DNA from: an uncultured Bacilli bacterium
GTDB lineage: Bacteria; Bacillota_I; Bacilli_A; RF39; UBA660
DNA length: 24,999 nt
Assembly: GCA_948497845.1 (NCBI GenBank)
Contig: CAOOMX010000017.1
Span: 1-24,999 of the forward strand
Reading direction: 5' to 3'
A program made the translations under genes and the position numbers. Every line of letters begins with the position of its first letter. The first letter of the stretch is position 1. Below are positions 7,339-16,511 of this stretch, piece by piece. Under the pieces are notes generated by a model. It searched no databases, was not told the origin of the DNA, and worked only from the letters and a program-made list of their open reading frames with translations.

Positions 7339-9012
7339 ATGAAAGATAAAAGAATTGCTACGCAAGTCGTAGCTTTAGGTGGGCTTGGTGAAGTCGGCAA
7401 AAACATGTATATTGTGGAACATGATAATGAAATTATTATTATTGATGCTGGGGTAATGTTTCCAGAAGATAATTTATTAGGTGTGGATTATGTTATTCAA
7501 GATGTTAGTTATTTGAAGAAAAATGAACATAAAATAAAGGCTCTTTTTATTACCCATGGGCATGAAGATCATATCGGGGGAATTCCCTTTTTATTACAAG
7601 CCATTCAAATCCCAGTTATTTATACACCAAAAATTGCTCAAGATTTGATTAGTAAAAAACTTGTAGAAAGAAATATTAAGTATGATAATTTTCAAGTCAT
7701 TACTCCTGAATTAGTAGTTAAGTTTAAACACTTTACGGTTGAATTTATTAATACAACGCACTCTATTCCAGATAGTTTTGCTCTTTTAATTAAAACTCCT
7801 AATGGGAATATATTTGAAACAGGAGACTTTAAATTTGATTTAACTCCTATTGGTCCAATGGCTGATATTCATAAAATGGCTCAAGCTGGTGTAGAAGGCG
7901 TTACCCTTTTACTTAGCGATTCAACGAATGCTTTATCAAGTGGTTACTCTAAAAGTGAAAGTGCTGTTGATGGAACATTAAATGACATGATTAGTAAGCA
8001 CCATGGTCGCGTTATCATTGCTACTTTTGCTTCGAATATATATCGTGTTAAACATATTGCAGAAACATGTCGTAAATATAATCGTAAAATTATTGTTTTT
8101 GGCCGAAGCATGGAAAATAGTGTTGAACTTGCCCTTAATAATGGATTGTTAAAAGATAGATCTTTATTTATCGATGCTAATCAAGCTAAAAGTTTGAAAA
8201 GAAATGAAATCTGTATACTTTGTACTGGTAGTCAAGGAGAACCTTTAGCAGCTTTATCTAGAATTGCCAATGGACAACATAAACAAATATCTTTGTTAAA
8301 TGATGATTTAGTTATCTTCTCTTCAAGTCCTATTCCTGGTAATGCAGAAAGTATTAACCGTATTATTAATAAATTATATTTAAAAGGTGTTCGTGTATTT
8401 ACCAATTCTGAATTTAGTGATATTCATACTTCCGGTCATGCCAAAGAAGAAGAACTAAAATGGATGTTACGTATTATAAAACCTAAGTACTTTATGCCTA
8501 TGCATGGAGAATATAGAATGCTTAAACGTCATACTGAACTAGGGGTTATGTGTGGTATTAATCCTAATAATACTCTTATTTGTTCAAATGGAGATGTTAT
8601 TGAACTTTATAATGGAGAAGTTCGTAAAAGCGGACATATTCAAGCTGGAGACGTTTATGTAGATGGTTCTCGTGTCGGTGATATTGGTAGTGTTGTTATT
8701 AAAGATCGTAAATTAATGAGCCAAGATGGTATTTTAATTACTATTCTAAATATTAATACTCTTACTCGTAAACTTTTATTAAAACCAAATGTTACTGCTC
8801 GTGGATTTGTCTTAGTAAATGAAAACCAAGAACTTATGCAAAAGATTGAACATAAAATTGCTGAAGTCGCTAATAACTTTTTGGCTAAATCGCCTTATAC
8901 TTATACCGATTTAAAAAATCAAATTATTTTGGAATTATTACCATTTATTAATTCTTTAACGGGTAGAAAACCTATTATCTTACCTGTTATTATGGAAGTT
9001 AATCAAGCTTAA
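7339..9012 (+). CDS. rnj: Ribonuclease J
   Basis: Metallo-beta-lactamase/beta-CASP ribonuclease with 5'-3' exo- and endonuclease activity in RNA decay and maturation. The zinc motif HGHEDHIGG is at residues about 73-81. The beta-CASP part follows, with SDSTNA, GRSMENS, LCTGSQGEP, SSSPIPGNAESINR, the HTSGHA motif and MPMHGEYRML, and a C-terminal domain to residue 557, the family's normal length. I start at the ATG at 7339, with AGAAGG seven bases upstream. The frame is open back to 7267 but that part overlaps the promoter. Together with RNase Y at 9792-11345 the window carries both main Bacillota mRNA-decay nucleases. J1 versus J2 cannot be told here. Confidence 0.97.
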   Translation: MKDKRIATQVVALGGLGEVGKNMYIVEHDNEIIIIDAGVMFPEDNLLGVDYVIQDVSYLKKNEHKIKALFITHGHEDHIGGIPFLLQAIQIPVIYTPKIAQDLISKKLVERNIKYDNFQVITPELVVKFKHFTVEFINTTHSIPDSFALLIKTPNGNIFETGDFKFDLTPIGPMADIHKMAQAGVEGVTLLLSDSTNALSSGYSKSESAVDGTLNDMISKHHGRVIIATFASNIYRVKHIAETCRKYNRKIIVFGRSMENSVELALNNGLLKDRSLFIDANQAKSLKRNEICILCTGSQGEPLAALSRIANGQHKQISLLNDDLVIFSSSPIPGNAESINRIINKLYLKGVRVFTNSEFSDIHTSGHAKEEELKWMLRIIKPKYFMPMHGEYRMLKRHTELGVMCGINPNNTLICSNGDVIELYNGEVRKSGHIQAGDVYVDGSRVGDIGSVVIKDRKLMSQDGILITILNINTLTRKLLLKPNVTARGFVLVNENQELMQKIEHKIAEVANNFLAKSPYTYTDLKNQIILELLPFINSLTGRKPIILPVIMEVNQA

Positions 9013-9013
9013 A

Positions 9014-9041
9014 AAAAGAGGCTCTGTTACAAGTCTCTTTT
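9014..9041 (+). terminator. Terminator between convergent rnj and the gene at 9040
   Basis: AAAAGAGGCT, an 8-base loop, and AGTCTCTTTT form a 10-bp stem with one G-U pair, two bases after the rnj stop. The tail is only moderately T-rich. It overlaps the end of the convergent minus-strand gene and may serve both. Confidence 0.6.
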
Positions 9042-9243
9042 AGTTTTGTATACTATTTTCTTTTCTTCCTCTTTTTCTTGCTATATTCGCTGTTGTTAAC
9101 AGGTATCTTTCGCCCTCACCTAAATAACAATAATAATTAGGACCTTTTTTTATAGCAGATAGTCCTTCACAATATGCTTTATAAATAGCATTTTCACCGC
9201 TTACCATTCGAGTAGCATCAATGGCTTTATTTATTTTCAGCAT
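9040..9243 (-). CDS. Small unknown protein, overlapping and possibly the continuation of the gene at 9237-9761
   Basis: Starting from ATG at 9243 this encodes 67 residues, MLKINKAIDATRMVSGENAI and on to a basic end (ARKRGRKENS). The ATG overlaps the stop of the preceding gene (ATGCTGA), which would fit coupled translation, but there is no good ribosome binding site. The frame is also open back to a TTG at 9273. An alternative is that one extra base split a single gene of about 245 residues. I do not recognise the family. Confidence 0.55.
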   Translation of the reverse strand: MLKINKAIDATRMVSGENAIYKAYCEGLSAIKKGPNYYCYLGEGERYLLTTANIARKRGRKENSIQN

Positions 9244-9761
9244 TTCTTGAAGAAATATAAAATTGTATGGCAAGCTTCATTTCTTGCTAATCGCCATTCA
9301 TTCTTCGCTTGCCCTAAACTATTTTTGCTTTCTCTCATTCTTCTACGATTTGTATCATCCCAAGTCTCATGGTAGTAAGCACCACTCGAACTCATATTTT
9401 TAGCAGATGCCTTTAATCCTTCAATTAATTCATCTAACTTTTCTAAAATGGCTGTAGCCGGTTCATCTGGCGCAGCTTCTTTTAATGTTGCAAAATAGTC
9501 TGTAATATTTTGTAAAATGGCATTTAATACTTCTCGTAATAATGACAGTTCTCGAATAATATTATGATTCGTTCTACTTTGATGTGCTCCCCATGAATTT
9601 TTGCTATGAGCCATAAATCTATAACAAGAGATTGCATGTACTAAACCATCGTAAGCAAAATTTACAGAACCTGCTATATCACCTTTAATATTATTTATTC
9701 TTTGCCCCTTTTCTTCATCAAATGTTGGAATTAAATTTTTGCATTCTTCTGCAGCTAACAT
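9237..9761 (-). CDS. Unknown helical protein downstream of rny
   Basis: A 174-residue, mostly alpha-helical soluble protein that I do not recognise. Visible features are an N-terminal LAAEECKNLIPTFDEEKG, a His/Ser-rich middle (FMAHSKNSWGAHQSRTNHNI near residue 49), a long helix around 75-120 and an Arg-rich segment WDDTNRRRMRES near 134. It starts after AAAGGAAAT, 30 bases beyond the rny stop, so it is probably in the rny transcript. Its last codons overlap the next small gene, and a frameshift joining the two is possible. Confidence 0.75.
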   Translation of the reverse strand: MLAAEECKNLIPTFDEEKGQRINNIKGDIAGSVNFAYDGLVHAISCYRFMAHSKNSWGAHQSRTNHNIIRELSLLREVLNAILQNITDYFATLKEAAPDEPATAILEKLDELIEGLKASAKNMSSSGAYYHETWDDTNRRRMRESKNSLGQAKNEWRLARNEACHTILYFFKKC

Positions 9762-9791
9762 GATATATTTCCTTTCTAATTATCTAAATAT

Positions 9792-11345
9792 TTATTTTGC
9801 TTCTTCTTGTACTCTTGTTTCTCTTATAACGGTTATTTTTATTGTTCCTGGATATTGCATTTCATTTTCTATTTGCGTTTTTATATCTCTGGCAATTTTG
9901 TAACTTTTGGCATCATCTATTTCGTTTGGTTTTACAATTACCCGTAATTCACGTCCTGCTTGCATTGCATAGGTTTTATCAACGCCTTCATAAGAGTTTC
10001 CTATTTCTTCTAATTGTTCTAAACGCTTAATGTAATTTTCAAGCGAATCATTTCTAGCTCCTGGTCTAGCAGCTGATAATGTATCTGCTGTTGCTACTAA
10101 AACTGCTATCGTGTATTTAGCTTCTGCATCCCCATGATGTGATGCAATAGAGTTAATAACTACATCTGCTTCATGATGCTTTTTAGCAAATTCTTCGCCG
10201 ATTTCTACGTGTGAGCCTTCAACTTCGAAGTCTATGGCTTTTCCAATGTCATGTAAAAGTCCAGCTCTTTTGGCTAAAGCAACATTTTCTCCTAGCTCAG
10301 CAGCCATTAAACCACATAAATTAGCTACTTCAACAGAATGTTGCAACGCATTTTGGCCATAGCTTGTACGGAAATTTAATTTTCCTACTAAATTTATTAG
10401 CTCTGGGTCCATTCTCGTTATACCTAAATCACTAATGGTTTTATTTCCCATTTCCATGATTTTAGTATTCATATCTTTTACTGTCTTATCATATACTTCT
10501 TCAATACGTCCTGGATGTATTCTTCCATCTTTAATTAGGGTTTCAATCGTTATTTTGGCGATTTCTCTTCTTAATGGATCAAAGGATGAAATAACAATGG
10601 CTTCTGGAGTGTCATCAATTATTAAATCAACTCCTGTTACAGATTCGATAGTTCTAATGTTTCTTCCTTCTCTACCAATTAGTCTACCTTTCATATCATC
10701 TGATGGTAATTCAATTGTACTTACTGTACCAAGATTTACTACATCATCTGCATATCTTTCCATGCTATTTACTATTAGCTGTTTGGCAATTTCATGCGCT
10801 TCTACCTTGGCCTTTGAAACTTGTTCTTTGATATAACCCGTTATTTCTAATTCCATATCATTTTCAACACGTTCCATAATAAGCTGACGCGCTTTTTCTT
10901 TGCTAAATCCTGCAATACTTTCTAGTTTTTCAACTTCTTCTTTAAGAAGTTTATCCATTTTTTCCTCTTTTTCTTGTAATTTCTTTTGTTTGGCTAATAA
11001 ATCATTTTCTTTTTCTTGTAAAGAATTATCTCTTTTTTGAAGCATTTCTTCTCTTTTATCAAGACTATTTTCCCTTGTTAAAAGACGATCTTCACTTTGA
11101 GCAATTTCTAATTTTTTTTCTTTAATTTCTTGATCTGTTTGAATCTTTAATTTATGACTTTCTTCTTTTAATTCAAGTAAAGCATCTCTTTTATTCTTTT
11201 CTGCTTCCTTTTTTGCTTCTTCAATAAATTTATTAGCTTTTGACATAGCTTTAGAAGCCTTGATGGAAAAAATAATCCATACTATGACTCCCCCTACTAA
11301 AATCCCAACAATAAGAGTTAAAATGGAAAGTAAAATTTTATCCAT
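9792..11345 (-). CDS. rny: Ribonuclease Y
   Basis: Membrane-anchored endoribonuclease that starts mRNA decay and forms part of the Bacillota RNA degradosome. It has one N-terminal membrane helix (residues 5-27) and a long charged coiled coil (about 30-145, many KEE/KRE repeats). The KH domain has GREGRNIR at 224-231. The HD domain has H336, the LLHDIGKA motif (H365, D366) and SHHGD at about 402-406. The length of 517 matches the family. The start follows GGAGG. It lies downstream of recA, with its own promoter and a terminator between, and is probably co-transcribed with the two small genes that follow. Confidence 0.98.
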   Translation of the reverse strand: MDKILLSILTLIVGILVGGVIVWIIFSIKASKAMSKANKFIEEAKKEAEKNKRDALLELKEESHKLKIQTDQEIKEKKLEIAQSEDRLLTRENSLDKREEMLQKRDNSLQEKENDLLAKQKKLQEKEEKMDKLLKEEVEKLESIAGFSKEKARQLIMERVENDMELEITGYIKEQVSKAKVEAHEIAKQLIVNSMERYADDVVNLGTVSTIELPSDDMKGRLIGREGRNIRTIESVTGVDLIIDDTPEAIVISSFDPLRREIAKITIETLIKDGRIHPGRIEEVYDKTVKDMNTKIMEMGNKTISDLGITRMDPELINLVGKLNFRTSYGQNALQHSVEVANLCGLMAAELGENVALAKRAGLLHDIGKAIDFEVEGSHVEIGEEFAKKHHEADVVINSIASHHGDAEAKYTIAVLVATADTLSAARPGARNDSLENYIKRLEQLEEIGNSYEGVDKTYAMQAGRELRVIVKPNEIDDAKSYKIARDIKTQIENEMQYPGTIKITVIRETRVQEEAK

Positions 11346-11402
11346 TTTAAGTCCTCCATTTTCTTTATTTATAGATTTAATTTTCTTTATATCTATAGTT
11401 TA

Positions 11403-11431
11403 ATTATAATTGGTATCTGTAAATTAATCAA
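11403..11431 (-). promoter_or_regulatory. Promoter of rny
   Basis: On the minus strand TTGATT, a 17-bp spacer and TATAAT, about 58 bases before the rny ATG. The rest of the 239-bp recA-rny gap shows only the recA terminator. Confidence 0.7.
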
Positions 11432-11553
11432 GTCAAACATACCAGAATTCCTATTTTTTATTAGCTCTTTTTATCTTTATATTTTCCCTTATTTTGATAA
11501 TACTTCTCACTATTTTTATTATTCATTGAAAAACAAATAGCTCTAAAACAAAA

Positions 11554-11577
11554 AAAGTCAAAGGCAATATTGACTTT
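11554..11577 (-). terminator. Terminator of recA
   Basis: The minus strand has AAAGTCAA, an 8-base loop and TTGACTTT followed by TTTTGTTTT: a perfect 8-bp stem a few bases after the recA stop. Confidence 0.85.
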
Positions 11578-11584
11578 CTAGTGT

Positions 11585-12637
11585 TTAATTCTCTGCTTTC
11601 TTTTTCGTAGCGTCCTTTTTTACTTCACTTTTTACTTCAAAACCATAGTGCTCTCTTACTTTCTTTTCTATTTCATCTCTTAATTCAGGATTTTCTTTTA
11701 AGTAAATTTTGACATTTTCTTTTCCTTGTCCAATCTTTTCCCCATTATAAGAATACCATGCTCCACTTTTATCCATGATGGAAAGCTCACTTGCTATATC
11801 AATGATTTCGCCTTCTCTTGATACACCACTTCCATACATGATATCTACACAAGCCGTTTTAAATGGCGGTGCCACTTTATTTTTTACTACTTTTACATTG
11901 GTTTTATTTCCAATGATTTGGTCTCCCATCTTAATTTGTTCTCCACGACGTATATCTAAGCGTATGGTCGAATAAAATTTAAGCGCTCTTCCTCCTGGAG
12001 TTGTTTCTGGATTTCCAAACATTACTCCTACTTTTTCTCTTAATTGATTAATAAAGATTGCTGTTGTCTTTGTCTTATTCATTGTTCCAGATAGTTTACG
12101 TAAGGCTTGAGACATTAATCTTGCTTGAAGCCCAACATGTGAATCACCCATTTCACCATCGATTTCTGCTTGTGGAACTAACGCTGCTACAGAGTCAATT
12201 ACTACTAGGCTTACTGCTTCACTTCTTACCAAAGCTTCACATATTTCCAAAGCTTGTTCTCCTGTATCTGGTTGTGATAAGAGTAATTCATTTATATTTA
12301 CTCCTAAGCTTTTAGCATAAACAGGGTCCAAGGCGTGTTCAGCGTCGATAAATGCTGCTCTCCCCCCTGTTTTTTGCACTTCTGCAATTGCTTGTAAAGC
12401 TATTGTTGTTTTACCACTTGATTCTGGACCATATATTTCAATGATTCTTCCCTTTGGAAAACCACCTACTCCTAATGCTATGTCTATGGCTATTGATCCA
12501 CTAGATGTTACATCTACTTCCATGTGTTCATTATCGCCTAATTTCATAATTGCCCCAGCACCAAATTGTTTTTCTATATCTGCTAAAACTTGCTCTAATG
12601 CTTTATCTTTATTCTTTTCATCTTTTGTTGTTTTCAT
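11585..12637 (-). CDS. recA: Recombinase RecA
   Basis: ATP-dependent strand-exchange protein for homologous recombination and SOS signalling. Walker A is GPESSGKTT at 70-78; Walker B is in the SLVVIDSVAAL stretch; loop L1 has GDSHVGLQARLMSQ; FINQLREKVGVMFGNPETTPGG marks loop L2. The C-terminal domain and a Lys-rich tail complete 350 residues, the usual size. The start follows a strong AGGAGGAG. It has a near-consensus promoter and a possible SOS operator upstream, so it is likely transcribed on its own rather than from dnaB-dnaI. Confidence 0.99.
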   Translation of the reverse strand: MKTTKDEKNKDKALEQVLADIEKQFGAGAIMKLGDNEHMEVDVTSSGSIAIDIALGVGGFPKGRIIEIYGPESSGKTTIALQAIAEVQKTGGRAAFIDAEHALDPVYAKSLGVNINELLLSQPDTGEQALEICEALVRSEAVSLVVIDSVAALVPQAEIDGEMGDSHVGLQARLMSQALRKLSGTMNKTKTTAIFINQLREKVGVMFGNPETTPGGRALKFYSTIRLDIRRGEQIKMGDQIIGNKTNVKVVKNKVAPPFKTACVDIMYGSGVSREGEIIDIASELSIMDKSGAWYSYNGEKIGQGKENVKIYLKENPELRDEIEKKVREHYGFEVKSEVKKDATKKKAEN

Positions 12638-12672
12638 TGTCTCCTCCTAATGAATTACTCTGATACAACCTA

Positions 12673-12701
12673 ATTCTATCTTAGAAAATCTAAAATGTCA
12701 A
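12673..12701 (-). promoter_or_regulatory. Promoter of recA
   Basis: The minus strand has TTGACA, a 17-bp spacer and TAGAAT: close to the vegetative consensus, about 36 bases before the recA ATG. Confidence 0.85.
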
Positions 12702-12710
12702 CATATTTTT

Positions 12711-12722
12711 ACAAACATTTGT
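12711..12722. promoter_or_regulatory. Candidate SOS (LexA) operator upstream of recA
   Basis: ACAAACATTTGT has AAAC-N4-GTTT symmetry like the Bacillota LexA box GAAC-N4-GTTC but with A and T in place of the outer G and C. It lies nine bases upstream of the recA -35 element. No lexA gene is in the window to compare with. Confidence 0.35.
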
Positions 12723-12737
12723 TTTTAAATTCCTAAA

Positions 12738-13637
12738 TCACTCTTCTTTATTTCTTCTATTTATACTAATTAATTCTAAATCATCAGTTAATTGCTTAAT
12801 TCTCTCAATAATTCTTTTAGCTTTTACTGCATCTTCACTACCTTTTGTGATACTTAAATTACGTTCTAATTCTTCTATTGTTAAATTAGAAGTAAAAAAG
12901 GTTGTTAATTTTTTATTCATTCTACTTTGTAAAATGGTCCCTAATATTTCATCTCTTCCCCATGCGGTTACATTCTCTGCTCCAATATCATCTAGAAGAA
13001 GAATATCTACATTTTCTAAGTAGTTTATCTTGCTTTCTAAACTAGCAAAATCTTCTTTAAAATTCCTTAATAATTCCTGAAAATAAACTATCTCTATATC
13101 AGCATTCTTCTTTTCTTTTAATTCATTTAATAAAGCTGCTATCAAAAACGTTTTTCCACTACCAAAATTACCATGTAAATATAACCCTCTTAAGGTATTT
13201 ACTTTTTCATATTTATCATAATATTCTTTTAACCATTTAATTACCTTAATACGATTCTTATCTTTTACATCGATATCCTTCATTCGAGCATTTTTGACAT
13301 CATCTAATGAGGCTTCTTTTTCCCTTATTTTCTTTAGTAATGTTTTTTGATATTTACAAGGAGCATAAATAAAATTTACATGCGTATCATCTTCTCTTTT
13401 TGGAAAATTTACATGTCCCTTGACTTTATTTTGACACATAAATAACCCTTTACAATTTTTACAATTTCTTAATTCTTCACATGTATCTTCTAATTTAGTT
13501 GTATACTTCTTCCCTACTTCTTTATCAATCTTTGCTTTTTTTATAAGACTCGCAAAATCACTATCATTTAAAGCTTCTATAAAGTTTTTCTCTAACTCTT
13601 TTTCTCTTTTAGTATCTACTTTTATTCCTAACTCCAT
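12738..13637 (-). CDS. dnaI: Primosomal helicase loader DnaI
   Basis: AAA+ ATPase that loads the replicative helicase onto DNA. The N-terminal zinc-binding, helicase-interacting domain (about 1-130) shows C53, C59, C62, C68, H75 and C94. The AAA+ part has Walker A HGNFGSGKT at about 155-163, Walker B ILLLDDIGAE at about 212-221, and a sensor region with FFTSNLTIEEL. At 299 residues it matches DnaI. Its ATG shares one base with the stop of the frame-corrected dnaB (TAATG), and its ribosome binding site (AAAGGAG) lies in the end of dnaB, so the two are translationally coupled. Confidence 0.95.
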   Translation of the reverse strand: MELGIKVDTKREKELEKNFIEALNDSDFASLIKKAKIDKEVGKKYTTKLEDTCEELRNCKNCKGLFMCQNKVKGHVNFPKREDDTHVNFIYAPCKYQKTLLKKIREKEASLDDVKNARMKDIDVKDKNRIKVIKWLKEYYDKYEKVNTLRGLYLHGNFGSGKTFLIAALLNELKEKKNADIEIVYFQELLRNFKEDFASLESKINYLENVDILLLDDIGAENVTAWGRDEILGTILQSRMNKKLTTFFTSNLTIEELERNLSITKGSEDAVKAKRIIERIKQLTDDLELISINRRNKEE

Positions 13638-14894
13638 TATTTAAACTCCTTTAATAAATTCTCTAACTCTTTAGCATCTTCATCACTTATTTCAGTACTT
13701 TCTATCTTCTTATTAAACCATACAGGATCTTTACTCTTTTTAACAACTTCTTTCGTCTTTTTCTCTAATCTTTTATGCTCTTTTTCTGCAAAATTCAGTA
13801 GCTGTTTTTAAACCAGCTCTTTTCCACTGACTAGCTACCGCTTCGACATAAGATTTTGTAAGGCGATTATTGTTTTTTCTTAAACAGTAGTCTAATAATA
13901 CATTTATTACTGCTGGAGGTAATTTAAACTCTGTTACCAATTCTTCAATAATTTTCATTTCTCCAGCCGTTATTTTAGATACTTTATTCTTTGCTCTTAA
14001 AAAATCAACTGGATTAATTCCATCAAACATAGCTATAATCTTGCCTCGTAAAGATGCATCTCCAACTGGACTTTTTAAATATTCTGGCTGACTTCTGTAA
14101 ACAAGCGTCGGTAAGGCGCCTCGATCAAAAGTATATTGTTTTCTAGCTTCTAATCTTAATCCATTTTTATCAATCATACCATACTCATTTAATACACTTC
14201 TTATTAATTCCATCATCTTTAATGAATCTAGTTTGTATATATAAGCTAATTCATTTATTAGTTCTTTTGTCTTCTTATTCAGCGCTCTTTCGTTCATTAT
14301 TCCTTTGGGAATAGAGGCTGCAATAAAATCAAAGTCAACTTGATCAACACAAGTTATGTCTGCTGTTTGTCTATCTAAAGCTGCAAATACAGGGATATCA
14401 CAGGATGAGGCATATACTTCATCCATCGCCTTCGTAATTTCTTTATATTCTCTTAAATCTAGTTTCTCTTTTTGGTAATTTCTCTTTAAATGTTGGTATT
14501 CACTTTCTCCAATATTATTATATAAAACTACATTTAATATGGGATGATTAAAAAATTCTGCTGGTGTAAGTGGCGAATACATTTCATATACGTAAGAGTT
14601 AATACTACCTTCTTTAACATACACTTTTAATAATCCAACAGCTTCTAGGGCCGTTCTAGCTTCTTTAATCGTATTTAAAGGACATTTTAATATACTCATA
14701 AGGTGATGATGGGTAAATGCTCTTGATATTTGTTCTGTTTCTAAATCGTTCCATAATGTTAAATAAATACTTATCGCTAAATGTCCTATTATTGGTTCAT
14801 AAAAGGATATTAATATTTTTTTATCAAAGTCATTTAAAATTGTTTTATTATAAACAATATAAGAATCAGCGGGTAAAAGAGAATAACTTTCCAT
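13637..14894 (-). CDS. dnaB: Replication initiation protein DnaB (DnaD-like), with apparent one-base frameshift
   Basis: DnaB of Bacilli helps recruit the helicase-loader complex at the origin and in restart. The N-terminal winged-helix part is followed by a DnaD-type domain near the C-terminus with the YVEAVASQW motif. The start is ATG 14894 after AAGGAAGGTGAT; a GTG at 14903 lies inside that binding site. Read literally the frame ends at 13773 after KTATEFCRKRA. With one base fewer in the four-A run at 13790-13793 (plus strand) it continues through AEKEHKRLEKKTKEVV, then DPVWFNKKI and ELENLLKEFK, to TAA at 13637-13639 (418 residues). That end is typical of DnaB and overlaps dnaI. Since dnaB is normally essential, a sequence error or a tolerated tail loss are both possible. 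Confidence 0.9.
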
Positions 14895-14923
14895 AACAAT
14901 CACCTTCCTTTTTTAATATACTT

Positions 14924-14932
14924 ATTATAACA
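14924..14932 (-). promoter_or_regulatory. Extended -10 promoter of dnaB-dnaI
   Basis: The minus strand has TGTTATAAT about 30 bases before the dnaB ATG. The extended TG compensates for a weak -35 region. Confidence 0.55.
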
Positions 14933-14952
14933 TTTGCAAGACAATTTAAAAA

Positions 14953-14976
14953 GAAATATCTTCTTGTAAATATTTC
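14953..14976 (-). terminator. Probable weak terminator of the phosphoesterase gene
   Basis: The minus strand has GAAATAT, a 10-base loop, ATATTTC and then TTTTT. The stem is only 7 bp and AT-rich. It lies just beyond the phosphoesterase stop. Confidence 0.5.
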
Positions 14977-14983
14977 CTTTTCT

Positions 14984-15832
14984 CTACTTTTTCTTTAATG
15001 TTATACACTCTATTCCTGGTTTATATAGTTTTCTTATCAGCGGATTGTTTTGACGTTTTCTATTCATTACTAAAGGTGGTGCTATTACTAATGAAGTATC
15101 CGAAACTGTTTTTATCCCTCTAGCATTATCAGGAAAATAACCTTCGACCGGCGCCAATAAACCAGAATGGCCAGGGATTATTTTGTCCATTATTGGAGGA
15201 AGTGCTCCATTATGCATATGCCCACTTAAAAGTAAGGTATATTCTTCATGCATTTCATCTAATATGTGCACAGGTGAATGAAATAATAAAATGTTTAAAG
15301 CCTCTGGATCTAATTCTTCTTTTATCTTATTTAAATTAGGAGTTACATATTCTTGGAATGCTCTTTGACCTTCTTTGCTTTCTTCATAGTATTCTAAGGC
15401 TTTATCTTGTAAATCTAGACCCACAAAGGTTTTCTCATCATCCTTAAATTTATTTCCTATTAAAGCATGGACATTGGGAATATCATTTAAGGATTCAAAA
15501 AAGGCCTTAGATTCAAAATATAGTTTATCCGGAAAACTTAGGCAATCATGATTCCCTCTTATCAATAAAACAGGTGCAATTGTCCCTAACGACTCTAACC
15601 ATAATTTTATTCTACTTGTTATTGATGCATCTAATGTACATGCCGCATTGTCAAATAAATCTCCTGTAAAACAAATATAATTTGGATTTAAATAAGCAAT
15701 TTTTTGGAATAAATCATATAAAAAATCTTTGTCATTTACTTCACTTTCATGTAAATCAGATATATGTACTATATGTATATCTTTTTGACAACAATGGCTA
15801 TATATTGTATGTTCTTTTAAATAATATTTCAT
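14984..15832 (-). CDS. Calcineurin-like metallophosphoesterase (YkuE-like)
   Basis: A 282-residue protein of the binuclear-metal phosphoesterase superfamily. All metal motifs are present: HISDLHES (D26, H28), FTGDLFDN (D58), RGNHDC (N94, H95), LLFHSP and SGHMHNG near residue 205. The order and the GHMHNG end resemble YkuE and related lipid- or membrane-associated hydrolases. Unlike many YkuE proteins it has no N-terminal membrane helix, so it probably acts in the cytosol. The start follows GGAGGGG. Substrate unknown. It is separated from dnaB by a weak terminator. Confidence 0.88.
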   Translation of the reverse strand: MKYYLKEHTIYSHCCQKDIHIVHISDLHESEVNDKDFLYDLFQKIAYLNPNYICFTGDLFDNAACTLDASITSRIKLWLESLGTIAPVLLIRGNHDCLSFPDKLYFESKAFFESLNDIPNVHALIGNKFKDDEKTFVGLDLQDKALEYYEESKEGQRAFQEYVTPNLNKIKEELDPEALNILLFHSPVHILDEMHEEYTLLLSGHMHNGALPPIMDKIIPGHSGLLAPVEGYFPDNARGIKTVSDTSLVIAPPLVMNRKRQNNPLIRKLYKPGIECITLKKK

Positions 15833-15880
15833 AATAACCCCTCCGTGTTACACTATTATACATTAAAACTTAATTTATTA

Positions 15881-16510
15881 CTAGCTTTTTATTTTCCAAA
15901 AAGAAGATACTACTTCAGAAAGCATTTGGGGATTATCTATATTCACTTCATGTGATGAATGACTTATTGTTTTATATTCACTATTTTTTATCTTATTTTT
16001 TAATAATTTAGCACTTTTTAGATTTACTTTATCCTTAACCCCGCATAAAATTAAACTTCTACATTTTATTTTGTCTAAATCTTTTGCAATATTAAGATTG
16101 TTCATTGAACGAACTAAAGCAATAAATTCTTTTTTAGAGCACCCTATTTTTTTAAAAGTTTTTTTAGGCATCATAGAAAATATTAAATTTTGAATTTTAA
16201 AAAGAACTTTTGGTATTCTATAGGGAGTGCCAATTAATATGATTGAATTTACTTTTTCTGGATATTCCTTAGCAAAATCTAACGCTAATATGCCCCCTAA
16301 AGAAAGGCCACATAGGTTTACTTTTTCTTTTTGAAGATTACAGAAAGCCGAAAATGCTTTATATAGATTTTCATAACTCACGAATGTATTATTCATCATT
16401 TCAAATAAATTAACGCTGATGGTCTCAATATCATTGATCTTTAAATATATACTCGTTTTTTCCCAACTTTCTTTATTTTGGCCTAAACCATGTATTAAAA
16501 TATTTATCAT
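15881..16510 (-). CDS. Alpha/beta hydrolase
   Basis: A 209-residue alpha/beta-hydrolase fold protein. It has the oxyanion-hole motif LIHGLGQNKESW (residues 5-16), the nucleophile elbow GLSLGG with S70, a likely acid D160 in CGVKDK and the catalytic His H187 in SSHEVN. It is shorter than many esterases, having only a small cap region (about 103-145). No signal peptide, so cytosolic. It begins one base after the stop of the membrane-bound regulator upstream, so regulator and hydrolase form one operon. The substrate cannot be told; a small ester or thioester is typical of the family. Confidence 0.88.
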   Translation of the reverse strand: MINILIHGLGQNKESWEKTSIYLKINDIETISVNLFEMMNNTFVSYENLYKAFSAFCNLQKEKVNLCGLSLGGILALDFAKEYPEKVNSIILIGTPYRIPKVLFKIQNLIFSMMPKKTFKKIGCSKKEFIALVRSMNNLNIAKDLDKIKCRSLILCGVKDKVNLKSAKLLKNKIKNSEYKTISHSSHEVNIDNPQMLSEVVSSFWKIKS

Positions 16511-16511
16511 A

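Noticed and set aside
10435..10836. Long plus-strand frame inside rny, and similar ones inside ftsY, recA and the surface protein gene
   Set aside because: These are hydrophobic antisense frames of well-identified genes without start signals.
14895..14903. GTG 14903 as the dnaB start
   Set aside because: The GTG is part of the ribosome binding site AAGGAAGGTGAT; ATG 14894 is correctly spaced.
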